From positions 1,736,001 to 1,800,000 of the forward strand of contig NZ_CP192600.1 of NCBI RefSeq assembly GCF_050632395.1: a stretch of DNA of 64,000 nt, read 5' to 3'. A program made the position numbers and the translations under genes. Shown here piece after piece: positions 8,175 to 18,724 of the stretch; position 1 is the first letter of the stretch, and every line of letters begins with the position of its first letter. The notes under the pieces were generated by a model. That model was not told where the DNA came from, made no database searches, and worked only from the letters and a program-made list of their open reading frames with translations. The stretch is from JAUYQR01 sp050632395. GTDB lineage: Bacteria; Pseudomonadota; Alphaproteobacteria; Rhodobacterales; Rhodobacteraceae.

Positions 8175-9484
8175 TACTGCAGGTATTCCTCATCCTTTAC
8201 CGGGCCTTGTGGGTCGTACTTCTGCCTGTGGTGCTGGTCTATCTGTGGCACCGTGGGCGCCGCGACCCGGACTATCGCACCCATCTGGCCGAGCGGTTCG
8301 GCTTTTACGACCGTGAGTTGCCAAAGGGCGCGATCTGGCTGCATGCGGTAAGCCTTGGCGAAATCCGCTCGGCAACTGGGCTGATCCGGGCGCTGCTGGC
8401 GCGGGGCGACAAGGTCCTGCTGACCCACTTCACCCCTGCCGGACGACGCGAGTCCGCTCGGCTTTTCGGGCCCGAGATCGCCTCTGGCCAGGTCACCGTC
8501 GCCTGGGTGCCGTTCGACATGGCGTGGTGCTATCGCCGTTTCCTGAAAGCGTGCAAGCCGCGCATCGGCCTGACCCTGGAAGTGGAGATATGGCCCGCGA
8601 TGATCTTTGCAGCCCGTGCCGCAGGGGTGCCGCTCTACCTGTGCAACGGGATCTACGGTACCCGGTCCCTTGCGCGTGACAGCGCCGGGTTGCGGCTGCG
8701 TCAGCGGGTGATCCGTGGCTTGGCAGGAGCCTTTGTGAAATCCCGCCTGCAGGCAGAGCGGTTCGCCTCTACCGGGTTGAAGAACGTGATTGTGACCGGC
8801 GAATTGCGCTTTGATCAGCCGGTTCCGGCGCAACAGGTGCGCGCGGCGGAAACCCTGCGCGCGACCCTTGGGCCCGACCGGGAGGTGATCACGATCGCAA
8901 GCGGCGTTCAGGTCGAGGAAGAGCTTTTCCTCAGCGTGATCAGGCAAAGCAGGGATGCCGCGAAGGCCGACACCCGGCCGGCCCCGCTGTTTGTCTATGT
9001 GCCACGGGCACCCGAACGGTTCGGTGCGGTTGCCGCTCAACTGGGTGCCGCTGGGTTGCAGGTTTCCCGGCGCAGTGAAGCGCTGGCCGCCGATCTGACT
9101 GCGCCGACGCCGCTTGGCCCGGTGGACGTGCTGCTGGGAGACAGCCTTGGCGAGATGTTCTTCTACCTCGCCCTTGGTAACCGGGTGATTGTCGGCGGCG
9201 GTTTCAACCCGCGCGGCGCGCACAACATCATCGAACCCCTGATGCTGGGCAAGCCGGTGCTGACCGGTCCCCACATCTGGACCATCGAGTATCCCTTCGT
9301 TGAGGCTGAGTTGGCTGGTATCGCGCGCAGGGTGCCAGACGGAGCGGCGCTGCTTGCCGCCCTGCGCGAGCCGCCTGTGGATCTGTCGGACAAGATTTCC
9401 GTGTTCCTGTCCGAACACAGCGGCGCGAGCGCCCGTACATTGCAGGCAATCGACCGGGTAATTGCGACGCCAACACCCTTCTGA
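8171..9484 (+). CDS. Kdo transferase-like protein, paralogue 2
   Basis: 437 residues, GTG start overlapping the previous stop. An N-terminal membrane anchor is followed by YLWHRGRRDPDYRTHLAERF and WLHAVSLGEI, which align with the WaaA N-terminus and keep the catalytic Glu. The later blocks have drifted: NAR(L/M)S is replaced by CNGIYGTRSL, and the STHxxE loop by ASGVQVEEELF. GGGFNPRGAHNIIEPL keeps the nucleotide-binding pattern. This points to a changed acceptor or donor site relative to paralogue 1, for example a second Kdo or another ulosonic acid. Which paralogue adds the first Kdo cannot be decided from sequence. Confidence 0.82.
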   Translation: MILQVFLILYRALWVVLLPVVLVYLWHRGRRDPDYRTHLAERFGFYDRELPKGAIWLHAVSLGEIRSATGLIRALLARGDKVLLTHFTPAGRRESARLFGPEIASGQVTVAWVPFDMAWCYRRFLKACKPRIGLTLEVEIWPAMIFAARAAGVPLYLCNGIYGTRSLARDSAGLRLRQRVIRGLAGAFVKSRLQAERFASTGLKNVIVTGELRFDQPVPAQQVRAAETLRATLGPDREVITIASGVQVEEELFLSVIRQSRDAAKADTRPAPLFVYVPRAPERFGAVAAQLGAAGLQVSRRSEALAADLTAPTPLGPVDVLLGDSLGEMFFYLALGNRVIVGGGFNPRGAHNIIEPLMLGKPVLTGPHIWTIEYPFVEAELAGIARRVPDGAALLAALREPPVDLSDKISVFLSEHSGASARTLQAIDRVIATPTPF

Positions 9485-9624
9485 TCCGGTTGGCCGGGGG
9501 CAATGTGGGCACGAATTCCCGATCAGCCACTGGTTGCTGCTGCAAAGCCAATGCGACCGGTCGCGGAACCAATTGCGCCGCAGCCCGGTTGACAAAGCTG
9601 GGCGGGCTTGAACGGCGGTGAGGC

Positions 9625-10449
9625 ATGGCATCTCGGGCAAGTTGGAAAGGGACGCTGAAGATAGCGGAACTGCTCTGTCCGGTCGCGCTTTACACGGCGG
9701 CATCGACGTCGGACCGGGTCGCCTTCCACATGGTGAACCGGGCCACTGGCAACAAAGTTCGGCGCGAGTTCGTGGACGCGGAAACCGGCGATGTGGTCGA
9801 GCGGCAGGACCAGATCAAGGGCTACGAACTTGGGGGCGGCGAGCATGTGCTGCTGACCCCGGACGAGATCGCCGCTGCCGTGCCTGAAAGCGACAAGGTG
9901 CTGGATGTTACAAGTTTTGTGCCCTGCGGCCAGATCGACGACGTGTTCTTCGACAAGCCCTACTACCTTGCACCCTCTGACGCTGCGGCTGCGGATGCCT
10001 TTGTGCTGATCCGCGACGGCCTGCGGGCGCAGGGCGTGGCAGCCATTGCGCGTGCGGTTCTGTTCCGCCGGGTGCGGACGATGCTGATCCGGGCGCATGG
10101 GTCGGGGCTGATCGGCACGACGCTGAATTTCGACCACGAGGTCAAGGCGGCTGACGAAGCCTTCGCCGAGGTCGTTGACGTGAAGATCACAGGTGAAATG
10201 CTTGATCTGGCGCGACATATCATCGAAACGAAGCGCGGGTCGTTTGATCCCTCCACCTTCGATGATCGCTATGACTCGGCGTTGGCCGAGCTTGTGAAAG
10301 CCAAGCTGGAAGGTCGCAAGATCGCGAAGAGGCCCGAGCCGAAGCGGGAAACGAAGGTGAATCTTCTGGCCGCGCTGCGCGAAAGCGCCAAGGTCGCAGG
10401 CAAGAAGAACGACCAAAGAACCGCCACGCCGCGCCGGAAGGCGGGATGA
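9625..10449 (+). CDS. ku: Ku protein (NHEJ), first copy
   Basis: Bacterial Ku forms homodimeric rings on DNA ends and recruits LigD. The 274-residue protein has the typical start (SRASWKGTLKIAELLCPVALYTA) and the core VAFHMVNRATGNKV, then CGQIDDVFFDKPYYLAP. The basic, lysine-rich tail (about residues 225-274) is the DNA- and LigD-contacting extension. ligD follows 3 bases after the stop, so they form an operon. A second, diverged ku lies at the other end of ligD, pointing inward. Confidence 0.95.
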   Translation: MASRASWKGTLKIAELLCPVALYTAASTSDRVAFHMVNRATGNKVRREFVDAETGDVVERQDQIKGYELGGGEHVLLTPDEIAAAVPESDKVLDVTSFVPCGQIDDVFFDKPYYLAPSDAAAADAFVLIRDGLRAQGVAAIARAVLFRRVRTMLIRAHGSGLIGTTLNFDHEVKAADEAFAEVVDVKITGEMLDLARHIIETKRGSFDPSTFDDRYDSALAELVKAKLEGRKIAKRPEPKRETKVNLLAALRESAKVAGKKNDQRTATPRRKAG

Positions 10450-10452
10450 CTC

Positions 10453-12987
10453 ATGGCGCTGGAAACCTACCGCGAGAAACGGAATTTCGGTGTGACGCCC
10501 GAGCCGAAAGGACGCCGCGCCAAGGGCAAGGGCAACAGCTTTGTCGTGCAAAAGCACGACGCGACCCGGCTGCACTATGATTTGCGGCTGGAGATGGACG
10601 GTGTCCTGAAAAGCTGGGCAGTGACCCGCGGCCCCAGTCTGGTGGCGGGGGAAAAGCGGCTTGCGGTGCATGTTGAAGATCATCCGCTTGAGTATGGCGA
10701 CTTCGAAGGAACCATTCCAAAGGGCGAATACGGCGCTGGCACGGTGATCCTTTGGGATCGCGGGCAGTGGATGCCAGTGGGCGATGCCGCGAAAGGCTAT
10801 GCGAAGGGCCATCTTGAGTTCGAGTTGCAGGGCGAAAAGCTGCGTGGCGGCTGGCATCTGGTTCGGATGCAAGCAAAGCCGGGGGAAAAGCGCGAAAACT
10901 GGCTGTTGATCAAGGCCGACGACGAATATTCGCGGCCCGAAAACGCACCCGATCTGCTGGAGGAAAGCCCGTTGTCGGTCAAGACAGGGCGCGACCTGCC
11001 CGAGGTCGCAACCGAAGCGCCGGGCTGGTCGTCAAAAACCGGTCACATCGCCAAGCCGGGCAAACCCCGCGCGAAGCTGCCTGAGCCAGACAACGACGCT
11101 GAGCCGCGGGTCGCCGATGTGGCATCGCTGCCCGGCGCCAAACGGGCTCGGCTGCCCGAGTTCGTTGAGCCCATGTTGGCCAAGCTGGCCCCCTCGCCGC
11201 CGACTGGCGAGCGTTGGCTCCACGAGATAAAGTTCGACGGTTATCGGCTGCAGGCCCGCATAAAGGCAGGGCAGGTGCGGCTGTTGACCCGAAGCGGTCT
11301 GGACTGGACCGCGAAGTTCGGCCCCGAGCTCGTCAAGGCGCTGGTTGGGCTGCCGGCACAGGCGGCGCTTCTGGACGGCGAACTGGTGGTGGAGACGGAG
11401 CTGGGCGCGTCGAGCTTTTCCGCGCTTCAATCTGACCTGAGCGAGGGGCGAACCGACCGCTTCGTTTATTATGCCTTCGACCTTTTGCATTTCGACGGCC
11501 ACGACTTGCGCAAGGTTCCCTTCATCCAGCGCAAGGCGGTGCTGGAGCGCCTGATTGCCACCGCCGACCGGCGTGTGGCCTACAGCGACCATTTCGTGGA
11601 AACCGGCGATATGGTGTTGCGCCACGCGTGCCGGCTGAGCCTTGAGGGCATCGTGTCGAAGCTGCGGGATGCGCCATATCGCACGGGCCGGGGGACTGGT
11701 TGGATCAAATCGAAATGTTCGGACCGGCAGGAGTTCGTGATCGGTGGATATGTTCCGTCGACCACCTCGCGTCAGGCGGTGGGTTCGCTGGTTCTGGGGG
11801 TTCATGAGGCGAGTGGCCTGACCTACGTGGGCCGGGTCGGCACGGGGTTCAGCGCTTCGGTTGCGGCGTCGCTGTTCCTGCGGCTAGAGGCTATTGCGGT
11901 TCCCGAGAGCCCGTTCGCGTCTCCCCTGACCGTTGCCCAACGCAGTCAGGTGCGTTTTGTGAAGCCCGACCTGGTAGCAGAGGTGGAGTTTCGGGCGTGG
12001 ACGGCGGATGGGCATCTTCGCCACGCCGCGTTTCGCGGTTTGCGCGAAGACAAGCCGGCCACCGAAATCCGCCGCGAGGTGGCGGTGGCGACCACGGCGC
12101 CCGCGCCGCAACGTCGCACGGTCAAACTGACCCATCCGGACCGGATCTACTGGCCTGACGCCGGTGTCACCAAAGAAGGTTTGGCGGACTATTATGCAGA
12201 GGTCTGGCCCCACATCGCGCCGCATATCGTCGGCCGCCCCTTGGCGCTGCTGCGCTGCCCCGAAGGTATCGAGGGGCAGCAGTTCTTTCAAAAACACGCC
12301 TGGAAGGGGTTGAGCGACAAGATCGCGCTGGTCGAAGACCCGAAGGACCGCGGCGAAAAGCTTATAGCGGTCAACGATCTTGACGGGCTCATCGGCCTGG
12401 TTCAGGCAGCCACGCTGGAAATTCATCCCTGGGGATCGACGCTGGCCGATTGGGAGCGACCGGACCGGATCGTGATCGACCTTGATCCCGGCGAGGGCGT
12501 AGTGTGGGGCGCGGTGCTGAACGCCGCGCGCGAAGTGCGCCAGCGCTGCCGGGATGCGGGGCTAAAGGCTTATGTGAAAACCTCGGGCGGCAAGGGACTG
12601 CATGTAGTCTGTCCGTTGAAGCCGCAGGCGGACTGGGCGGCGGTCAAGACGTTCACACGGCGCATGGCCGAGGCGATGGCCGCAGACTCGTCCGATCTTT
12701 ATGTGTCCACCATCGCCAAGGCCAAGCGGCAGGGCAAGATCCTGATAGACTACCTTCGCAACCAGCGTGGCGCGACTGCCGTCGCAGCGTTTTCGACCCG
12801 TGCAAGACGCGGTGCGCCGGTATCGACACCGGTGACTTGGGACGAACTGACCGAAAAGATCGGCCCCGCGCATTTCAAACTGGATACGGTGCCCGCGCGG
12901 CTGGCTGCGCTTGCAAGCGATCCGTGGGACGGCTTCTGGAAAGCTGGTGTGCTGCTTAAGACACCGGCAAAAGGGCGGAAGGGCTGA
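10453..12987 (+). CDS. ligD: Multifunctional DNA ligase LigD (PE-LIG-POL)
   Basis: 844 residues in the Pseudomonas-type order. Residues 1-160 are the 3'-phosphoesterase: His35, His41, Asp43 and His77 sit in QKHDATRLHYDLRLE and HVEDHPLEYG. About 230-530 is the ATP-dependent ligase; Lys260 in HEIKFDGYR is the adenylated lysine. About 560-835 is the primase-polymerase, with the metal-binding Asp676/Asp678 in DLDPGEG and CPEGIEGQQFFQKH for substrate binding. It ends, trims, fills and seals double-strand breaks with Ku. It is in an operon with the ku upstream. Its stop TGA directly abuts the stop of the convergent second ku. Confidence 0.97.
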   Translation: MALETYREKRNFGVTPEPKGRRAKGKGNSFVVQKHDATRLHYDLRLEMDGVLKSWAVTRGPSLVAGEKRLAVHVEDHPLEYGDFEGTIPKGEYGAGTVILWDRGQWMPVGDAAKGYAKGHLEFELQGEKLRGGWHLVRMQAKPGEKRENWLLIKADDEYSRPENAPDLLEESPLSVKTGRDLPEVATEAPGWSSKTGHIAKPGKPRAKLPEPDNDAEPRVADVASLPGAKRARLPEFVEPMLAKLAPSPPTGERWLHEIKFDGYRLQARIKAGQVRLLTRSGLDWTAKFGPELVKALVGLPAQAALLDGELVVETELGASSFSALQSDLSEGRTDRFVYYAFDLLHFDGHDLRKVPFIQRKAVLERLIATADRRVAYSDHFVETGDMVLRHACRLSLEGIVSKLRDAPYRTGRGTGWIKSKCSDRQEFVIGGYVPSTTSRQAVGSLVLGVHEASGLTYVGRVGTGFSASVAASLFLRLEAIAVPESPFASPLTVAQRSQVRFVKPDLVAEVEFRAWTADGHLRHAAFRGLREDKPATEIRREVAVATTAPAPQRRTVKLTHPDRIYWPDAGVTKEGLADYYAEVWPHIAPHIVGRPLALLRCPEGIEGQQFFQKHAWKGLSDKIALVEDPKDRGEKLIAVNDLDGLIGLVQAATLEIHPWGSTLADWERPDRIVIDLDPGEGVVWGAVLNAAREVRQRCRDAGLKAYVKTSGGKGLHVVCPLKPQADWAAVKTFTRRMAEAMAADSSDLYVSTIAKAKRQGKILIDYLRNQRGATAVAAFSTRARRGAPVSTPVTWDELTEKIGPAHFKLDTVPARLAALASDPWDGFWKAGVLLKTPAKGRKG

Positions 12988-13788
12988 TCAGCTTTTGCCC
13001 TTTTTTTCGGCCGCAAGGCTGCGCTTCAATGCATCGGTGATGCTGACGACGTTGCTTTTGTCCGGCGTTGGCATTTCGGATCGTGCCGGTCTCTTTCTGC
13101 CCTTCTTCTTGGCAGCGATGATGTCGATCAGCTTGGCCTGCACCGGGTCTTCGGCCATCGAAGGCTCCCACGGCCCAGTGCGTTCCTTGATCAGCGTCGT
13201 GACGAGTTTCATCACATCCGGCTCAGGCTTGGCATCCTCGACGGAGGCAAACTTTTCATCTTCGCGGCGGACCTCGTCGCCATAGCGCAGGGTCCAAAGC
13301 ACGATGCCCTTGCCGCGCGGTTCCAGCATGACCGCCCGTTCACGCCGGTATAGCACGACCCGTGAGATGCCGACCGTGCCGGTCGCCTGCATCGCTTCGC
13401 GGATCACCGAAAACGCCTCTTCCCCGACCTTGTCATTGGGCAACAGGTAGTGCGGCTTATCATACCATATCCAGCCCACGCTGTCGGCGGGAACGAACAT
13501 CTCGATCTCGATGGTGCGCGTGCTTTCCAACGCGACGCTGTCGATCTCGTCGTCATCCAGCAGCACAAAATCATCCTCGCCGCGCGGATAGCCTTTGACC
13601 TCGTCGCCGTCGCGGAGGGGCTTGCCCGTCACGCTGTCGACATAGTGGCTAACCACGCGGTTGCCGGTCTTGGCGTTCATGGTGTGGAAGCGCAGCTTTT
13701 CGGTTTCGGTCGTGGCGGGCATCATCGTCACCGGGCAGGTGACGAGCGACAATTTCAGATAGCCTTTCCAGAATGATCGCGGCGCCAT
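12988..13788 (-). CDS. ku: Ku protein, second copy
   Basis: 266 residues, same architecture as the first Ku (SFWKGYLKLSLVTCPVTM, LRFHTMNAKTGNRV, WYDKPHYLLPND) but clearly diverged. The lysine-rich tail (KKKGRKRPARS, SLAAEKKGKS) is shorter and differs in sequence. The stop TGA is back-to-back with the ligD stop; the two form the palindrome TGATCA with no spacer. Two Ku proteins with one LigD suggest homodimers or heterodimers with different end or LigD affinity, as proposed for rhizobia with several ku genes. No other gene overlaps its start. Confidence 0.94.
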   Translation of the reverse strand: MAPRSFWKGYLKLSLVTCPVTMMPATTETEKLRFHTMNAKTGNRVVSHYVDSVTGKPLRDGDEVKGYPRGEDDFVLLDDDEIDSVALESTRTIEIEMFVPADSVGWIWYDKPHYLLPNDKVGEEAFSVIREAMQATGTVGISRVVLYRRERAVMLEPRGKGIVLWTLRYGDEVRREDEKFASVEDAKPEPDVMKLVTTLIKERTGPWEPSMAEDPVQAKLIDIIAAKKKGRKRPARSEMPTPDKSNVVSITDALKRSLAAEKKGKS

Positions 13789-13816
13789 GCCGAAAGACCC
13801 TTTGTGCGCGGCATGC

Positions 13817-13891
13817 TCACCGCAAGCCGAAGAAGGAAAGGATCGCGATCACGATCACCACGAGGCCGACAAGATAGACGATATTGTTCAT
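13817..13891 (-). CDS. 24-residue single-helix membrane microprotein
   Basis: The peptide MNNIVYLVGLVVIVIAILSF plus FGLR is one hydrophobic helix with a polar start and a basic last residue. GGAGAG lies 4 bases before the ATG. Near-identical short peptides occur in many alphaproteobacteria as unnamed proteins (from memory), which argues that this is a real gene. It is divergent from the 61-residue hydrophilic protein and follows ku2 on the same strand. The function is unknown; such helices often regulate larger membrane proteins or respond to envelope stress. Confidence 0.72.
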   Translation of the reverse strand: MNNIVYLVGLVVIVIAILSFFGLR

Positions 13892-14065
13892 TGAACTCTC
13901 CAACACCTGTTCGGCGCGGCCCGTTGCGGCGCGCATAAAACGAACAACCCCAGCGCAGCAACTAAGTTCCGAGTTGGGGGGGAGTGGGAGCTTTTCCGGG
14001 AACAAAGTCACGGCGTGTGGGCTGCACAGAGGGAAGCGATGCACCACGCGAGAGAGGAGCAGACG

Positions 14066-14251
14066 ATGCCCAACGCACCACGGCCAGCGGCCCGCAAACG
14101 GTCAATCCTCGGGTCGCCCGGCAACGACAAGGCCGACCACGAAGGGTCGCCGCATGATCCGACAGAGTTCAAGGGCACGCCGTCCGACCCTTCGGGGACG
14201 ACCAAACGTCCGGACGATGCCGACAAGGCAAGGGCCAATTCCAAGCCGTGA
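14066..14251 (+). CDS. Small hydrophilic protein, unknown function
   Basis: 61 residues, highly charged and rich in Pro, Asp, Lys and Gly (SPGNDKADHEGSPHDPTEF), probably disordered. GAGAGGAG lies 7 bases before the ATG at 14066; an upstream in-frame ATG at 14015 lacks such a site. It is followed at once by a strong hairpin plus T run, which supports a genuine short transcript. It lies between NHEJ genes and katG, so a stress role is possible but only inferred. No domain recognised. Confidence 0.6.
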   Translation: MPNAPRPAARKRSILGSPGNDKADHEGSPHDPTEFKGTPSDPSGTTKRPDDADKARANSKP

Positions 14252-14256
14252 AATGT

Positions 14257-14296
14257 GCCGGACGCAGCCAGAAAGCTGCTGCGCCCGGCGGGTTTT
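14257..14296 (+). terminator. Terminator between the 61-aa gene and katG
   Basis: GCCGGACGCAGC, 9-base loop, GCTGCGCCCGGC: a 12-bp stem with one A/C mismatch on the plus strand (G-U on the minus strand), then TTTT at 14293-14296. It fills the gap between two convergent genes and could serve both. Confidence 0.7.
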
Positions 14297-14297
14297 G

Positions 14298-16505
<2,208 letters not shown>

Positions 16506-16665
16506 TGTGCGCTCCCAAGCTGTGTTGATGCATGACGAATGCTACGAAGTGGCGGCACCGCGCCCACGGTGCCGTCCATCTGCATCGGTGTTTGATGAGA
16601 CACTATAGTCCGCTTCGGCGATTAGTTTAAGTTGAATAAACTGATGGGAGCGATAAACAAAAGCT
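16506..16665. promoter_or_regulatory. katG/oxyR divergent control region
   Basis: 160 bases between divergent katG and oxyR. The A/T-rich right part has an inverted repeat AGTTTA (16624-16629), 7 bases, TAAACT (16637-16642). It contains the LysR-type T-N11-A pattern and lies 24 bases before the oxyR start, where autorepression would act. I do not see a full four-part OxyR site of the E. coli kind. Confidence 0.55.
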
Positions 16666-17586
16666 ATGAGAAACCTTTCGATCCGGCAGCTGCGCTATTT
16701 CGATGCCCTTGCACGACAGGGGCATTTCGGGCGGGCTGCGGAGCTGTGCTCGATCTCGCAGCCGGCGCTGTCGATGCAGATCAAGGACCTTGAGGAAAGC
16801 CTTGGGGCAGCACTTTTCGAACGCGGCGCGCGGCAGGTCAGGCTGACCGGATTTGGCGAGGTGTTCGCACCGCGCGCGCGGGCGATCCTGCGCGCGATGG
16901 AAGAACTGGAGGATTTGGCGCAAGCGTCGCGTCAAGGGAGTATGGGGCGGCTGCGGATCGGGGTGATCCCGACAGTCGCGCCATACCTGTTGCCCCGCCT
17001 CATCGAAAATCTGGCGCGGCTGGGCGGCGGGCTGGACGTGCAGGTGCGCGAGACGGTGACGCCAAAGCTGATTCGCGATCTCGAGGAAGGTCGCCTGGAC
17101 ACGGCGATCGTTGCCCTGCCGGTATCCGAGCCGTCGCTGACGGAAGTGGCCCTGTTCAGCGAGGTTTTCGTTCTGGTGCGGCCTTTGTCAGACACTGGGA
17201 AGCCGGTTCCCGGGCCAGAAAAGCTGCGCGAAATGCGGCTTCTTCTGCTGGAGGAAGGGCACTGCTTTCGCGATCAGGCGCTGTCGTTTTGCAGCCTTTC
17301 GCCCCTCGCGCCGCGCGAGTTGATGGATGCAAGCTCGCTGACGACGCTGGTGCAGATGGTGGGGGCGGGGATCGGCGTGACCCTGATCCCCGAGATGGCC
17401 GTCGCGGTCGAGACGCGTTCGGCGCCGGTGTCGATTGCGCGCTTCCGCCCGCCCGAACCGCAGCGGACCATCGGCATGGTCTGGCGCAAGTCGAGCCCGC
17501 TTGCCGCGCAGTTCGAAACGGTCGCAGCCACGGTGCGGCAGTCGGCGCTGGATCTTGCCGCAGACCACGCAGCAGCCGCCAGATGA
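16666..17586 (+). CDS. oxyR: OxyR-type LysR regulator of the peroxide response
   Basis: 306 residues. The N-terminal helix-turn-helix (LRYFDALARQGHFGRAAELC) is followed by a LysR sensor domain. Cys200 and Cys209 in GHCFRDQALSFC match Cys199 and Cys208 of E. coli OxyR, the pair that forms the peroxide-induced disulphide. TSLTTLVQMV-like SSLTTLVQMVGAGIGVTLIP is also OxyR-like. The divergent katG is the obvious target. Agmatinase starts 73 bases downstream on the same strand and may be co-transcribed, but I see no functional link. Confidence 0.93.
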   Translation: MRNLSIRQLRYFDALARQGHFGRAAELCSISQPALSMQIKDLEESLGAALFERGARQVRLTGFGEVFAPRARAILRAMEELEDLAQASRQGSMGRLRIGVIPTVAPYLLPRLIENLARLGGGLDVQVRETVTPKLIRDLEEGRLDTAIVALPVSEPSLTEVALFSEVFVLVRPLSDTGKPVPGPEKLREMRLLLLEEGHCFRDQALSFCSLSPLAPRELMDASSLTTLVQMVGAGIGVTLIPEMAVAVETRSAPVSIARFRPPEPQRTIGMVWRKSSPLAAQFETVAATVRQSALDLAADHAAAAR

Positions 17587-17659
17587 CGGGTTCGCTTTTC
17601 CTGCCGGAGATGTAAGGCTGGCGGCCAGAACCGCACGCCAGCACAAGACGAGGCCACGA

Positions 17660-18625
17660 ATGACCCACGATTTCAACCAGCCGCTTGGCGGCAACGACAT
17701 GCCGCGTTTTGGCGGACCGGCCACGATGATGCGTCTGCCCGCTCAGGCGACCGCCGAGGGGCTTGATGCGGCGTTCATCGGGATTCCGATGGATCACGGC
17801 ACCTCGAACCGCCCCGGCACGCGGCTGGGGCCGCGCCAGATCCGCGACGAATCGCGGATGCTGCGACCCTACAACATGGCCACGCGGGCGGCGCCGTTCG
17901 AGGCGATGCAGGTGGCTGATATAGGTGACGTGCCGATCAATACGTTCGATCTTAAGAAGACCGTCGACATTATCACCGCGCATTACCGGGAGGTTCTGTC
18001 GCACGGGGTGGTCCCGCTGACGCTGGGGGGCGACCATACGCTGACCTGGCCGATCCTGCGCGCGATCAAGGAGCGGCATGGTCCGGTGGCGCTGATCCAT
18101 GTCGATGCCCATGCCGATATCAACGACACCATGTTCGGGGAAAAGGTGGCGCATGGCTGCCCGTTCCGGCGGGCGTGGGAGGATGGGTGCTTGCAAAACG
18201 ACAAGGTATTCCAGATCGGGCTGCGGGGGACGGGATATAGCCCGGAGGATTTCGACTGGGGCCGCAAGAATGGCTGGACGGTGGTGCAGGCCGAGGAGTG
18301 CTGGCATAAATCGCTGACGCCGTTGATGGCGGAGATCAGGGCAAAGATCGGCGATGCGCCGGTCTATCTGAGCTACGATATCGACAGCCTGGACCCCGCT
18401 TTCGCGCCGGGGACGGGGACGGTGGAGCCGGGGGGGCTGACGATCTGGCAGGGGCTGGAGATCGTGCGGGGCTGTGCGGGGCTGAACCTTGTTGGGGGCG
18501 ATCTGGTGGAGGTTTCGCCGCCTTATGACCCGTCGGGGAATACCGCGCTGGTGGGGGCGAACCTGCTGTATGAAATGCTGTGCGTCTTGCCGAAGGCTGT
18601 TGCGCATCGGTTGGCGCAGGGGTGA
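17660..18625 (+). CDS. speB: Agmatinase (ureohydrolase family)
   Basis: Hydrolyses agmatine to putrescine and urea. The binuclear Mn ligands appear as GGDHTL, HVDAHADIND and SYDIDSLDPAFAPGTGTVEPGG, the last being the family signature. The start at 17660 (321 aa) has ACGAGG upstream; the open frame before it overlaps oxyR and is not homologous. Guanidinobutyrase or another guanidino substrate is possible, since these enzymes share motifs. A composite palindromic repeat follows the stop. Confidence 0.88.
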   Translation: MTHDFNQPLGGNDMPRFGGPATMMRLPAQATAEGLDAAFIGIPMDHGTSNRPGTRLGPRQIRDESRMLRPYNMATRAAPFEAMQVADIGDVPINTFDLKKTVDIITAHYREVLSHGVVPLTLGGDHTLTWPILRAIKERHGPVALIHVDAHADINDTMFGEKVAHGCPFRRAWEDGCLQNDKVFQIGLRGTGYSPEDFDWGRKNGWTVVQAEECWHKSLTPLMAEIRAKIGDAPVYLSYDIDSLDPAFAPGTGTVEPGGLTIWQGLEIVRGCAGLNLVGGDLVEVSPPYDPSGNTALVGANLLYEMLCVLPKAVAHRLAQG

Positions 18626-18633
18626 GGCGGCGG

Positions 18634-18709
18634 GCGTGTCCCACGGTGGGACACGCTTTGCACTTGAATGAAATCAATGACTTGGCGAGTCTTGTTCAGA
18701 AACTGTTAA
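18634..18709. repeat. Composite palindromic repeat, copy A
   Basis: An 11-bp perfect inverted repeat (18634-18644 and 18646-18656, around G18645) with core TGTCCCACGGTGGGACA. Then TTGCAC (18658-18663), ATCAATGACTTG and GTTAA (18705-18709). Copy B at 61775-61847 has the same parts in the same order and spacing. Both lie between the 3' ends of convergent genes, so a two-way terminator is likely. Confidence 0.75.
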
Positions 18710-18724
18710 CCTGTTTGTCTGGCC

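Noticed and set aside
7976..9703. Minus-strand frame of 575 codons opposite the Kdo transferases
   Set aside because: A GC-driven open frame antisense to conserved enzymes; no start site or homology.
13946..14023. Possible EcfG-type (GGAAC-N16/17-CGTT) promoters for the two microprotein genes
   Set aside because: GGAAC occurs before both genes, but the second half reads GGTT at best on the minus strand and does not match on the plus strand; too weak to call.
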